Assembly: GCA_003402705.1 (NCBI GenBank) | Contig: QQNF01000030.1 | Coordinates: 1-42,042 of the forward strand | Length of the DNA: 42,042 nt | Origin: Verrucomicrobiota bacterium | GTDB lineage: Bacteria; Verrucomicrobiota; Verrucomicrobiia; Verrucomicrobiales; V1-33 | Direction: 5' to 3' | In this document: in pieces, positions 8,537-16,877 of the stretch | Position numbering within the stretch: position 1 is the stretch's first letter | Layout: every line of letters starts with the position of its first letter | Made by a program: the position numbers and the translations under genes | Notes under the pieces: model-generated | Told to the model about the DNA's origin: nothing | The model's database searches: none | The model's input: the letters and a program-made list of their open reading frames with translations, nothing else

Positions 8537-10570
8537 TCAAGGCGTTGCCCCACCCGCGCCCGATTCCTTCCTCTGGCGGGCCACCCGACGCGCTTCCTCC
8601 CCCGTCACAAACCCATCGCCGTCGCCATCCAATACCGCATGCAGCGCGCCAAACTCACTGCCCGCCTCCGCCTTCGAAACCCGCCCGTCCCCGTCCTTGT
8701 CCAGCCGCTTGCCCAATGCCCCAAGGCTCTTCCCCGTCAGCTGAATCTGCGGACTCGTCCCAGCCGTCCCGGCCGACCCACTTGCCGCCGCCGCCGCCAC
8801 CGCTGGCTTGTCCTCGGAAAACACATACTCCACATACCCGATCAGCATCTCGTCATCCGTCTGCTCACCCCACCGCACCGTCCGCGCCGGATCAGGATTC
8901 GCCGGATTCCCCGTGCTGTTGTCAAACGCCGCCGTCACCTCCAGCCGGCTCCCCGCAGGCAGGTGCAGCGGCTCTGCCAACCGGTACAGCAGCTGCCAGT
9001 TGAAATCATACCGCGGCACATCCAGCACCAGCGTCTTCTCCACCCCAGGCCGCACAACCTCATACTTGAACGACTTCCCGCGCACATGCATGTGCGGCAT
9101 GAACGCCAGAATGTCCGCAGGCCGCGGCACATCCAGCCTCCCACGCTCCACATGATCCGCCGCCCCCGGCGGAATCGCAAATCTTGTGTTCTTCGCCGCC
9201 GCCACTAGCACTTCATGCTTCGGTGCACCATCCGCAAACTTCACCCCCAGCCGCGTCCGGTCCACCGTCGCCAGCCCCGTCGGCGTGTAATGCAGCTGGA
9301 ACAGCAGCTTCGATCCCTTCGGCAGCTTCTTCGCATACCCTTCCGCATACTGCATGCTGCTGCTCCCCGGCACATACGCCGCAAAGAAATTGTCCCCGTT
9401 CGCAATCTTCCGCCTATCCGCATCCTGGGACAGCACAAACACCAGCACATGGTGCACCTGCGCCCGCGCCGTCGGCAGCACCTCCAGCGACTTCACCCAC
9501 CGGTCCTCCGTCAGCCCCGGATCCACAATCAGATGCACATACCCCATCTTCCCCGTCGCCTTCACCTCAATCTCCCGCGGAATCTCGTAAATCGCATCCG
9601 GCTTGCCAATCACCCACTCCGCATCCGCCCACACCCTCGCCACAGGCGCATCCGCAGGATCCCCCGCCGCCCGCCCGCCCGCCAGCCACTCTAGCAAATC
9701 CGCCCTGTCCCGCTCCGGCAGGCTCCGGTCATTCACAAAAGGACTGTGCGTCACCCCAGCCTCCCGCGCCGCAAACCACGGCGGCATCAATCCCTTCCCC
9801 ACCGCCTTCCGGATCTCTCCCGCATGCGACACCGCATCCTCCATCGTCATCAGCGGAAACGGCCCGATCCCGCCATCCCGATGGCAATCCTGACAATTCG
9901 TCTGCAGAATCCGCGACACCCGTCCGTGCCACGTCACCTCTCCCGCAGCCACCTCCACCTTCGGCAAATCAATCGCACACCCCGGTGCCGTCGTCGCCGC
10001 CACCCGCGGCCGCCTCCCCGCCACCGTCTCCTCAATCGCATCCCGCAACCACCGGTGCTCAGGCGCATCCTTCGCATACCCCACCCCATACTGATCATCG
10101 ACCGCCCCACGATATGTCAGGGTCCGCGCCGCATCCAGCACAAACACTTCCGTCGTCGTCTGCGCCCCCAACGCCGCCGCCACCGCCAGCGTCTTGTCAT
10201 GCACATACATCCCCGCCAGCCCATGCGCCTTCCTCACCGCCGCAATCGCCTCAGCCGTGTCCGTCGCCGTCGGATTCACATACACAAATGCCACGCCTTT
10301 CCCCGCGTACTCCGCCTCCAAAGCCCTCAAGCTCGGCAGCATCTTCGCACTCAACGGACACGTCGGACTGTTGAACGCCACCACCACCGCCTTCGCCGCC
10401 CGCGCCGACTCCGCCAGCTTCCATACCCGCCCATCCTCATCCTCCCCCTCAACCGCCGCCACCATCCGCCCCGCCCCAGCCTCCCCAGCCGCCACCGGCC
10501 TCGGCGATTCAGTCAGCGGTTCCGCAGCAATCCCTGTCCCGGCAATCAGCAGTGTAGCAATCAGTCGCAT
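8537..10570 (-). CDS. Secreted redoxin / cytochrome c / copper (PHM-type) monooxygenase with EF-hands
   Basis: A 677-residue exported protein with four modules. A signal peptide (MRLIATLLIAGTGIAAEP) is followed by an AhpC/TSA-like redoxin domain (about 35-185). That domain has a single peroxidatic-type Cys in NSPTCPLSAK (about 71) rather than a CxxC pair. A c-type heme site NCQDCH (about 225-230) comes next, then a copper type II ascorbate-dependent monooxygenase-like region with QVHHVLVFV, LLFQLHYTPTG and FMPHMHVRGKSF supplying the His ligands. Two calcium loops close the protein, DKDGDGRVSKAE and DGDGDGFVTGEE. This combination is known from planctomycete and verrucomicrobial genomes, where it is functionally uncharacterised. 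The protein should be periplasmic. It is divergent from the cyclophilin gene at 10723. Confidence 0.87.
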   Translation of the reverse strand: MRLIATLLIAGTGIAAEPLTESPRPVAAGEAGAGRMVAAVEGEDEDGRVWKLAESARAAKAVVVAFNSPTCPLSAKMLPSLRALEAEYAGKGVAFVYVNPTATDTAEAIAAVRKAHGLAGMYVHDKTLAVAAALGAQTTTEVFVLDAARTLTYRGAVDDQYGVGYAKDAPEHRWLRDAIEETVAGRRPRVAATTAPGCAIDLPKVEVAAGEVTWHGRVSRILQTNCQDCHRDGGIGPFPLMTMEDAVSHAGEIRKAVGKGLMPPWFAAREAGVTHSPFVNDRSLPERDRADLLEWLAGGRAAGDPADAPVARVWADAEWVIGKPDAIYEIPREIEVKATGKMGYVHLIVDPGLTEDRWVKSLEVLPTARAQVHHVLVFVLSQDADRRKIANGDNFFAAYVPGSSSMQYAEGYAKKLPKGSKLLFQLHYTPTGLATVDRTRLGVKFADGAPKHEVLVAAAKNTRFAIPPGAADHVERGRLDVPRPADILAFMPHMHVRGKSFKYEVVRPGVEKTLVLDVPRYDFNWQLLYRLAEPLHLPAGSRLEVTAAFDNSTGNPANPDPARTVRWGEQTDDEMLIGYVEYVFSEDKPAVAAAAASGSAGTAGTSPQIQLTGKSLGALGKRLDKDGDGRVSKAEAGSEFGALHAVLDGDGDGFVTGEEARRVARQRKESGAGGATP

Positions 10571-10722
10571 GGCAAAATTGATTCAGTTTCTCCCGGACCA
10601 GACCGGCCCGCGCGCAGCAAGGTTACTCGCTTTCCTCCCTCAGGCAATCTTTCTCGTATCTCGTTCTCGCCACCCCGTTCCCCGGTTGAAACCGCTCGCA
10701 CCCCACCCACAATCCGCGCTCC

Positions 10723-11418
10723 ATGAATCGCCGATTCCTCCTCCCATCCCTCGCCGCGGCTCTCGTCGCGGGCCTCTCCTCCTCCGCCTTCGCCCAATCC
10801 GCCGCCGCTACCCCGGCACCGGAAGCCAAGCCAGCCGCCCCATCCGCTTCCCTCGCCGATCCCTCCAAATTCACCGAAAAAGCCCCCGATTCCTTCAAGG
10901 TCAAATTCGATACCTCCGTCGGTTCCTTCACCATCGAAGTCACCCGCGCCCTCTCCCCCAACGGCGCAGACCGCTTCTACAATCTCGCCAAAAACGGCTT
11001 CTTCACCGACGTCGCCTTCTTCCGCGTCATCGAGGGCTTCATGTGCCAGTTCGGCATCCACGGCGATCCCAAAATCGCCGCCGCATGGCGCGCTGCCAAC
11101 ATCCAGGACGATCCCGTCAAAGCCAGCAACACCCGCGGCATGGTCACCTTCGCCAAAACCGGTCTCCCCAACTCCCGCAGCACCCAGTTCTTCATCAACT
11201 TCGGCGACAATACCCAGCTCGACACCATGGGCTTCTCCCCATTCGGCAAAATCACCGAAGGCATGGACGTCGTCGACAAAATCTACAAGGGCTACGGCGA
11301 AGGCGCCCCACGCGGCAACGGCCCGGACCAGATGCGCGCCCAATCCGAAGGCAATGCCTACTTCAAAAAGGAATTCCCCAAACTCGACTACATCAAGTCC
11401 GCTACTCTCGTAAAGTAA
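10723..11418 (+). CDS. Exported cyclophilin-type peptidyl-prolyl isomerase
   Basis: A 231-residue cyclophilin with a signal peptide ([20 protein letters not shown], cleavage probably near SAFA-QS). An Ala/Pro linker follows, then a single PPIase domain from about residue 60. Motifs include [23 protein letters not shown] (the FHRVI equivalent is FFRVI), [23 protein letters not shown] and [15 protein letters not shown]. It would speed prolyl isomerisation during folding of exported proteins. A second cyclophilin without a signal peptide follows 46 bp downstream and shares the terminator, so the pair probably forms one transcript serving both compartments. Confidence 0.94.
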   Translation: MNRRFLLPSLAAALVAGLSSSAFAQSAAATPAPEAKPAAPSASLADPSKFTEKAPDSFKVKFDTSVGSFTIEVTRALSPNGADRFYNLAKNGFFTDVAFFRVIEGFMCQFGIHGDPKIAAAWRAANIQDDPVKASNTRGMVTFAKTGLPNSRSTQFFINFGDNTQLDTMGFSPFGKITEGMDVVDKIYKGYGEGAPRGNGPDQMRAQSEGNAYFKKEFPKLDYIKSATLVK

Positions 11419-11464
11419 CCCGCGCACCCAACACTGCGCCTCTCACACCCCAATCACACATTTC

Positions 11465-11965
11465 ATGACTGACATCCGCATCATCGTTCACACCGACAAG
11501 GGCCAGATCGAAGGCACGCTCTTCGCCTCGAAGACGCCCATGACCTGCGCCAACTTCCTCAACCTCGCCAAGCGCGGCTACTACAACGGCATCAAATTCC
11601 ACCGCGTCATCCCCAACTTCATGGTCCAGGGCGGCGACCCCACCGGCACCGGCTCCGGCGGCCCAGGCTACAAGTTCGGTGACGAATTCCACCCGTCCCT
11701 CAAACACACTAAACCCGGCATCTTCTCCATGGCCAATGCCGGCCCAGGCACCAACGGCTCCCAGTTCTTCATCACCCACGTCCCCACCGACTGGCTCGAT
11801 GGCAAACACTCGGTCTTCGGTGAGGTCACCACTGGCCAGGATGTCGTCAACGCCATCCGCGGCGGCGACAAAATCACCAGCATCGACATCCTCGACTCCA
11901 CCGACGATCTCTTCGCCGATCAGGCCACTCTCCTCACCAAGTGGAACGCCGTGCTCGACCGCTGA
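11465..11965 (+). CDS. Cytosolic cyclophilin-type peptidyl-prolyl isomerase
   Basis: A 166-residue single-domain cyclophilin without a signal peptide. Motifs in order: [41 protein letters not shown] (active-site FHRVI), [20 protein letters not shown] and [18 protein letters not shown]. All positions that define active cyclophilins (Arg of FHRVI, Gln of MVQGGD, Phe of QFFI, the Trp/His region [11 protein letters not shown]) are present. It is the second gene of a tandem cyclophilin pair and is followed 22 bp later by a strong intrinsic terminator. Confidence 0.95.
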   Translation: MTDIRIIVHTDKGQIEGTLFASKTPMTCANFLNLAKRGYYNGIKFHRVIPNFMVQGGDPTGTGSGGPGYKFGDEFHPSLKHTKPGIFSMANAGPGTNGSQFFITHVPTDWLDGKHSVFGEVTTGQDVVNAIRGGDKITSIDILDSTDDLFADQATLLTKWNAVLDR

Positions 11966-11987
11966 GCCGCCTTCCCTGACTTCCCCC

Positions 11988-12025
11988 GGCAGCGCCAGCC
12001 CCCTCGCGGCTGGCGCTGCCGTTTT
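11988..12025 (+). terminator. intrinsic terminator after the cyclophilin pair
   Basis: A perfect 13-bp GC stem (left arm 11988-12000, GGCAGCGCCAGCC; right arm 12008-12020) with a 7-base loop, followed by GTTTTCCC. It lies 22 bp after the second cyclophilin and separates that unit from the prolyl oligopeptidase gene at 12050. Confidence 0.9.
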
Positions 12026-12049
12026 CCCTCTCCGCTCTTCCGCCCGCTC

Positions 12050-14158
12050 ATGAAATCCGCCGCCCTCGCCCTCATGGCCCTCTCCGCCGCAGCCTCCGCC
12101 GACCCGCTCACCTACCCCGCAGCCCGTCGCGACGCCCTCGTCGAATCCCTGCACGGCAACAGCGTCCCGGATCCCTACCGCTGGATGGAAGACATCGACA
12201 GCCCCGAAACCAGAAAATGGGTCGAAGCCCAGGCCGACCTAGCCAACTCCTACCTCACCGCCATCCCCCAGCGCGCCTCGTTCCTCAAACGTCTCCGCGA
12301 GCTCCAGGACTACGATAAACTCGGCGTCCCCCAGCTCGCCGCAGGCCGTCTCTTCTATAGCAAAAAACAAGGGCTCCAGAATCAGGCCGTCGTCTCCTGG
12401 CGCGAGGACCGCAAGGACGCCACCGACCACGTCCTCTTCGACCCCAATACTCTCAGCAAGGACGGCACCATCGCCCTCGGGGGCTACGACCTCACCGAAG
12501 ACGCCTCCCTCGCCGCCTACTCCCTCAGCGACGCCGGCAGCGACTGGGTCACCATCCGCGTCCGCGACGTCGCCACCGGCAAGGACCTCCCCGACGTCAT
12601 CCGCTGGGTCAAATTCAGCGGCCCCTCATGGAGCAAGGACGGCAAGGGCTTCTACTACAGTCGCTACGCCGAACCCGAAAAAGGCTCGGAACTCAAAGCC
12701 GAAAACTACAACCAGAAGGTCTACTACCACTCCCTCGGCCAACCCCAGGACATGGACCGGCTCGTCTACGCCCGACCCGACTTCCCCAAGTGGGGTCTCA
12801 ATGCCGCCGAATCCGAAGACGGCCGCTACCTCCTCCTCTTCGTCCACGAAGGCACCAAACCTCAGGAGTGCTTCTTCTACCGCGATCTCTCCAAAGGCCC
12901 CGACTCCCCAGTCATCGAACTCCTCCCAGGATTCGAAGCGGAATGGAACTTCCTCGGCAGCGATGGCTCGAAATTCTTCTTCCTCACCACGCTCAACGCC
13001 CCTAACCGCCGCATCGTCGCCATCGATCTCGCGAAACCCGAACGCGCCAACTGGCAGGAAATCGTCCCCGAAGGCAAAAGCGTCATCGAATCCGCCAGCA
13101 TCGTCGGCCGCCGTCTCTTCATCCAGCGTCTCGTCGACGCCCACGACGATGTAACCGTCGCCGACCTCTCCGGCAAATCCCTCGATTCCCTCAAGCTCCC
13201 TAACTTCGGCAGCGCCGGCGGCTTCGGCGGAAAATTCGACGACACGGAAACCTTCTTCGCCGTCTCCGGCTTCGATACCCCCGGTGCCATCTACCGCTAC
13301 AACACCGCCACCGGCCAATCCTCCCTCCACGACGAAACCAAGGTCGCCTTCAATACCTCCGACATCGTCGTCGAACAACTCTGGTTCACCTCCAAAGACG
13401 GTACCCGCGTCCCCATGTTCGTGACGCACAAGAAATCCACCGCCAAAAACGCCGCCCTCCCCGTCATCCTCTACGGCTACGGCGGCTTCAATATCAGTCT
13501 CTCCCCAACCTTCAGCGCCAGCAGAATCGCATGGCTCGAAGCCGGTGGCGTCTACGCTCAGGTCAATCTCCGCGGCGGCGGCGAATTCGGTCAGGCATGG
13601 CACGAGGCCGGTATGAAGAACCGCAAACAGAACGTCTTCGACGACTTCATCGGCGCAGCCGAATTCCTCATCAAGGAAGGCTGGACCAAACCCGAACGGC
13701 TCGCCATCAGCGGCGGCTCCAACGGCGGTCTCCTCGTCGGTGCCTGCCTCCTCCAGCGCCCCGACCTCTTCGGCTGCGCCCTCCCAGCCGTCGGCGTCAT
13801 GGACATGCTCCGCTTCCACAAATTCACCATCGGCTGGGCATGGCAGGAAGAATACGGCAGCCCCGACAACGCCGCCGACTTCCCCACCCTCCTCGCCTAC
13901 AGCCCGCTCCATAACGTCAAAAAAGGCACGCGCTACCCAGCCACCATGGTCCTCACCGGCGATCACGACGACCGGGTCTTCCCTGCCCATAGCTTCAAAT
14001 TCGCCGCCGAACTCCAGCAGGCCCAGGGCGGCCCAGCCCCCATGCTCCTCCGCGTCGACCTCCGCGCCGGCCACGGCGCTGGTAAACCCACCGCCAAACA
14101 ACTCGAGGAAACCGCCGACATGTACGCCTTCGCATGGAAAGCCCTCGGCATGCCCTGA
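12050..14158 (+). CDS. Prolyl oligopeptidase (S9A family)
   Basis: A 702-residue serine peptidase that cleaves short peptides after proline. A likely signal peptide (MKSAALALMALSAAASADPL) places it in the periplasm. The N-terminal prolyl-oligopeptidase signature VPDPYRWMEDIDSPETRKWV is followed by a seven-bladed beta-propeller (about 80-420) and then the alpha/beta-hydrolase domain (LYGYGGFNISLSPTFS, VNLRGGGEFGQAWHEAG). The catalytic Ser is in SGGSNGGLLVG (about residue 557), the Asp in GDHDDRV (about 641) and the His in RAGHGAGKP (about 675). Spacing and length match the canonical enzyme (about 700 aa). It begins 25 bp after the terminator and appears to be its own transcription unit. Confidence 0.96.
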   Translation: MKSAALALMALSAAASADPLTYPAARRDALVESLHGNSVPDPYRWMEDIDSPETRKWVEAQADLANSYLTAIPQRASFLKRLRELQDYDKLGVPQLAAGRLFYSKKQGLQNQAVVSWREDRKDATDHVLFDPNTLSKDGTIALGGYDLTEDASLAAYSLSDAGSDWVTIRVRDVATGKDLPDVIRWVKFSGPSWSKDGKGFYYSRYAEPEKGSELKAENYNQKVYYHSLGQPQDMDRLVYARPDFPKWGLNAAESEDGRYLLLFVHEGTKPQECFFYRDLSKGPDSPVIELLPGFEAEWNFLGSDGSKFFFLTTLNAPNRRIVAIDLAKPERANWQEIVPEGKSVIESASIVGRRLFIQRLVDAHDDVTVADLSGKSLDSLKLPNFGSAGGFGGKFDDTETFFAVSGFDTPGAIYRYNTATGQSSLHDETKVAFNTSDIVVEQLWFTSKDGTRVPMFVTHKKSTAKNAALPVILYGYGGFNISLSPTFSASRIAWLEAGGVYAQVNLRGGGEFGQAWHEAGMKNRKQNVFDDFIGAAEFLIKEGWTKPERLAISGGSNGGLLVGACLLQRPDLFGCALPAVGVMDMLRFHKFTIGWAWQEEYGSPDNAADFPTLLAYSPLHNVKKGTRYPATMVLTGDHDDRVFPAHSFKFAAELQQAQGGPAPMLLRVDLRAGHGAGKPTAKQLEETADMYAFAWKALGMP

Positions 14159-14203
14159 CCTCCCCCTAACCTCCCGTCCGCACTCTCCCGCCCCCCTCTC
14201 CCC

Positions 14204-15022
14204 ATGCGCTACATCGAGCCCCACGGCCACATGGTCAGTCGCACCACCGACGACTACCAAGCCATGGTCACCGCAGGCTGCGTCGCCGTCTGCGAACCCG
14301 CCTTCTGGGCCGGCTACGACCGCAAAAATAAACACGGCTTCTTCGACTACTTCCTCCAGCTCACAGAATACGAACCCCGCCGCGCCAACAAATACCTCCT
14401 CCCCCACTTCTGCTGGCTCTGCATCAACCCCAAGGAATCCGAAGACACCGTCCTCGCCGACGAGGTCATCTCTCTCATCCCGGACCTCCTCGCCAAACCC
14501 AATGTCCTCGGCATCGGCGAAATCGGCCTCAACAAAAACAGCCGCAACGAGCTCCTCATCCTCGAAAAACACATCCAGCTCGCCGCCGATCACAACCAGC
14601 TCGTCCTCGTCCACACCCCACACCTCGAAGACAAACTCAAAGGCACCCGACTCATCCTCGACGCCCTCCGCAACCACAGCCGCATCACTCCAGACCGCGT
14701 CATCATCGACCACGTCGAAGAACACACCGCTCCCCTCGTCCTCGACGCAGGCTTCTGGGCAGGCATCACCCTCTACCCCGAAAGCAAAGCCACCCCAAAC
14801 CGCGCCATCGACATGATGGAACTCTACGGCTCAGAACGGCTCTGGCTCAACAGCGCCTGCGACTGGGGCCACAGCGACCCACTCGCCGTCCCCAAAACCG
14901 CCCTCGAAATGCGCCGCCGCGGCTACTCCGCGGCAGCCATCGACAATCTCCTCTACCAGAACCCGCTCCGCTTCCTCAGCCAGAACCCGCGCTTCAAAAC
15001 GGCCGATTCCCTCTCCCCGTGA
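14204..15022 (+). CDS. EboB-like TatD-family metal-dependent hydrolase
   Basis: A 272-residue TIM-barrel hydrolase. The opening YIEPHGHMVSRTTDDYQAM supplies the first metal-binding H-x-H. GIGEIGL carries the bridging Glu, VLVHTP the next His, VIIDHVEE another His and LNSACDWGHSDP the final Asp. The sequence, especially HMVSRTTDDY, CEPAFWAGYDR and NSACDWG..DPL.VPKTAL, is closer to the TatD-like protein (EboB) of ebo/EDB clusters than to nuclease TatD. Those clusters are linked to export or processing of secondary-metabolite precursors. The usual ebo partners (UbiA prenyltransferase, dehydroquinate-synthase-like and nucleotide-pyrophosphatase proteins) are not in this window. Its stop overlaps the start of the next gene (GTGA), so the two are translationally coupled. 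Confidence 0.82.
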   Translation: MRYIEPHGHMVSRTTDDYQAMVTAGCVAVCEPAFWAGYDRKNKHGFFDYFLQLTEYEPRRANKYLLPHFCWLCINPKESEDTVLADEVISLIPDLLAKPNVLGIGEIGLNKNSRNELLILEKHIQLAADHNQLVLVHTPHLEDKLKGTRLILDALRNHSRITPDRVIIDHVEEHTAPLVLDAGFWAGITLYPESKATPNRAIDMMELYGSERLWLNSACDWGHSDPLAVPKTALEMRRRGYSAAAIDNLLYQNPLRFLSQNPRFKTADSLSP

Positions 15023-15714
15023 GAACCATCGCCATCGGCGACATCCACGGCTGCCGCCACGCCTTCGATATCCTCCTCGAAGAACTCCGCCCAGCCTCCG
15101 ATGACCTCGTCATCACCCTCGGCGACTACGTCGACCGCGGCCCAGACTCCCGCGGGGTCGTCGACCGCCTCATGCAGCTCCGCCACGAATGCTCCCTCAA
15201 ACCTCTCAAGGGCAATCACGAACTCATGATGCTCGACGCCCGTCTCAACCCGGAACTCGAAAAATCATGGCGTCACCACGGCGGCCGCCAGACGCTCGAA
15301 AGCTACGCCCCGAACTCATGGATCCCCCGCCTCTCCCACGTCACCCTAGACCACTGGGAATTCCTCGAACACGGGCTCCTCGATTCCTTCGAAACCGACT
15401 CCCACTGCTTCGCCCACGCCAACGCCGCCCCCGACATCACCTTCGCTAACCAGACGCCCGACTGGCTCTGCTGGGAATTCCTCTCCGAAGACGCCCAACC
15501 CCACTTCTCCGGCAAATCCCTCATCGTCGGCCACACCGCACAGCGCTCCGGCCTCCCCAAACACTTCGGCCACACCACCTGCATCGACACCAGCGCATGG
15601 ACCGGCGGCTGGCTCACCGCCCTCATCATCGAAGCCCGCCTCCTCATCCAGGCCTCCGAAGACGGCAGAGTCCGCGAACTCGACCTCGACGACCTCCCCC
15701 TCAGCGGCCTCTAA
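15019..15714 (+). CDS. PPP-family serine/threonine-type phosphatase
   Basis: A 231-residue metallophosphatase of the bacterial PPP (PrpA/PrpB-like) family. Motifs in order: AIGDIHG (about 5-11), LGDYVDRGPDSRGVV, KGNHELMML, then FAHANAAPD and IVGHTAQRSG contributing metal-binding His residues. The family dephosphorylates phosphoproteins or symmetrical dinucleoside polyphosphates; the target cannot be read from the sequence. The start is a GTG at 15019 inside the stop of the EboB-like gene (4-bp overlap), which implies co-translation and possibly a common pathway. The product is cytosolic, with no signal peptide or membrane helix. Confidence 0.92.
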   Translation: MRTIAIGDIHGCRHAFDILLEELRPASDDLVITLGDYVDRGPDSRGVVDRLMQLRHECSLKPLKGNHELMMLDARLNPELEKSWRHHGGRQTLESYAPNSWIPRLSHVTLDHWEFLEHGLLDSFETDSHCFAHANAAPDITFANQTPDWLCWEFLSEDAQPHFSGKSLIVGHTAQRSGLPKHFGHTTCIDTSAWTGGWLTALIIEARLLIQASEDGRVRELDLDDLPLSGL

Positions 15715-15737
15715 CCTCTCCGAATGGCCCCTCCGTA

Positions 15738-15805
15738 CCAGCCGGCCGCAGGCTCTGGACTGCTGTGAGCATCACAGCTCTACCTGCGTGCGGAGCACGC
15801 CTACC
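15738..15805. repeat. palindrome cluster, REP-like intergenic element
   Basis: Two hairpins with 6-bp arms lie within 40 bases: CTGTGA-GCA-TCACAG (15763-15777) and GCGTGC-GGA-GCACGC (15786-15800). A looser AGCC...GGCT arm pair precedes them. The element follows the phosphatase stop and has no reading frame with support. Its layout resembles dispersed REP-type repeats, but only one copy is in the window, so dispersal cannot be shown here. Confidence 0.45.
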
Positions 15806-15893
15806 CGCCCTCTCCCCACAAGCCCCTCCCCCAAAACGCTCTTCTCACTTCTCACTTCTACTCGCCCTCCATCTCAAATCTCAAATTTCAAAT

Positions 15894-15932
15894 TCAAAAA
15901 AAGCCGGCCCCGCCACCACGGCAGGACCGGCT
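15894..15932 (-). terminator. intrinsic terminator of the isomerase gene
   Basis: On the minus strand a 13-bp stem (right arm on the plus strand 15920-15932, left arm 15902-15914, two G-U pairs) with a 5-base loop is followed by a run of seven Ts. It lies 25 bp past the stop of the TIM-barrel gene. The AT-rich tract behind it (about 15870-15901) is built of near-repeats of TTTGAGATTTGA. Confidence 0.88.
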
Positions 15933-15956
15933 CCTTGTCACTATTTCACCCCCGCC

Positions 15957-16811
15957 TCAGCCAAGGCACTCCTTGATGTACTTGAACCCGTCGCGGTACA
16001 CTTCCTTCTCCGTCTTGAAGAACGGACGCCACACCCGCGTCGCCGCCGCCAGATCCGGCAGCGCACTCCCGAACGCCTCGATCGTCACATAACCTTTGTA
16101 CTTCTTCGCCTGCAGCAGTTGCAGCACCGGCTTGATCAATCCCTCGCCATTGTGCGTCTTCCCAGGCACTCCCCGGTCATTCGCCGAAATGTGAATGTGA
16201 CTCACCACATCCAGATGCTTCTTCAGCGCCCCTAGCGGATCACGCTCCTCGATGTTCGTGTGGAAGGTGTCGAACATCGTCTTGAAATTCGGATGGTTCA
16301 CCAGCTTCACATAGGCCTTCGCCTGCTCCATCGTGTTCAGAAAATGGCTCTCGAAACGGTTCAGTGGCTCGATCGCCAGATGAATCCCCGCCTTCGCCGC
16401 GTAGTCCGCCAGCGGCCGGTGCACTTCCGCCGCACGCTCCATTTCGTCAGGCTGCGGCCCTTTCCCTGTGAACACCCCCAGCACTTGATAGTACGGCCCG
16501 CACAGCAGCTTGATCCCCGCATTGTGCCCGCAGTCAATCACCCGCTTCAGATGCTCCAGCGCACCTTTGCGGTTCTTCGCCACCGTGCTCGTCGGACTGT
16601 GCGCCTCATCCGGAGCCACTGTCACCGCCGTCGACTCCAGCCCGTTGTCCGCCAGAGCCTTCCCGATCTTCTTGAAATGCTCCGCATCGCTCGTGTCAAA
16701 AATTGGAATCTCAACGCCGTCAAAGCCCGTCTTCTTCAGGTCACGGAGAATGGGGAACTGCGCGTCGACAAAATGCGTGGTCCAGAGCAAAAGATTGAAA
16801 CCGATTTTCAT
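15957..16811 (-). CDS. Sugar isomerase/epimerase TIM-barrel protein (AP endonuclease 2 superfamily)
   Basis: A 284-residue xylose-isomerase-like TIM barrel. The ATG at 16811 starts the conserved first strand (MKIGFNLLLWTTHF); an upstream in-frame start would only add an unrelated basic segment. Family features include GFDGVEIPIFD, AIEPLNRFESHFLNT (metal-binding Glu) and FKTMFDTFHTNIEE (metal-binding Asp/His). HIHISANDRGVPGKTHNGEG and VTIEAFGSA (last metal-binding Glu) complete the set. The pattern fits D-psicose/D-tagatose 3-epimerase or hydroxypyruvate-isomerase-like enzymes that interconvert ketoses using a divalent metal. Such genes are abundant in verrucomicrobia and rarely have a known substrate. 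It has its own terminator and is not coupled to the glycosyltransferase upstream. Confidence 0.88.
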   Translation of the reverse strand: MKIGFNLLLWTTHFVDAQFPILRDLKKTGFDGVEIPIFDTSDAEHFKKIGKALADNGLESTAVTVAPDEAHSPTSTVAKNRKGALEHLKRVIDCGHNAGIKLLCGPYYQVLGVFTGKGPQPDEMERAAEVHRPLADYAAKAGIHLAIEPLNRFESHFLNTMEQAKAYVKLVNHPNFKTMFDTFHTNIEERDPLGALKKHLDVVSHIHISANDRGVPGKTHNGEGLIKPVLQLLQAKKYKGYVTIEAFGSALPDLAAATRVWRPFFKTEKEVYRDGFKYIKECLG

Positions 16812-16877
16812 GGTGGCGCGGAGACTGGCGGGCACCGCACGCCTTGGCAAGTCAGGAATGCACCGGAATCCCCACGC

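Noticed and set aside
15957..16811. EboE-type isomerase next to the EboB-like hydrolase, suggesting an ebo cluster
   Set aside because: It is on the opposite strand with its own terminator, fits generic sugar epimerases common in the phylum, and no UbiA or dehydroquinate-synthase-like gene is present.
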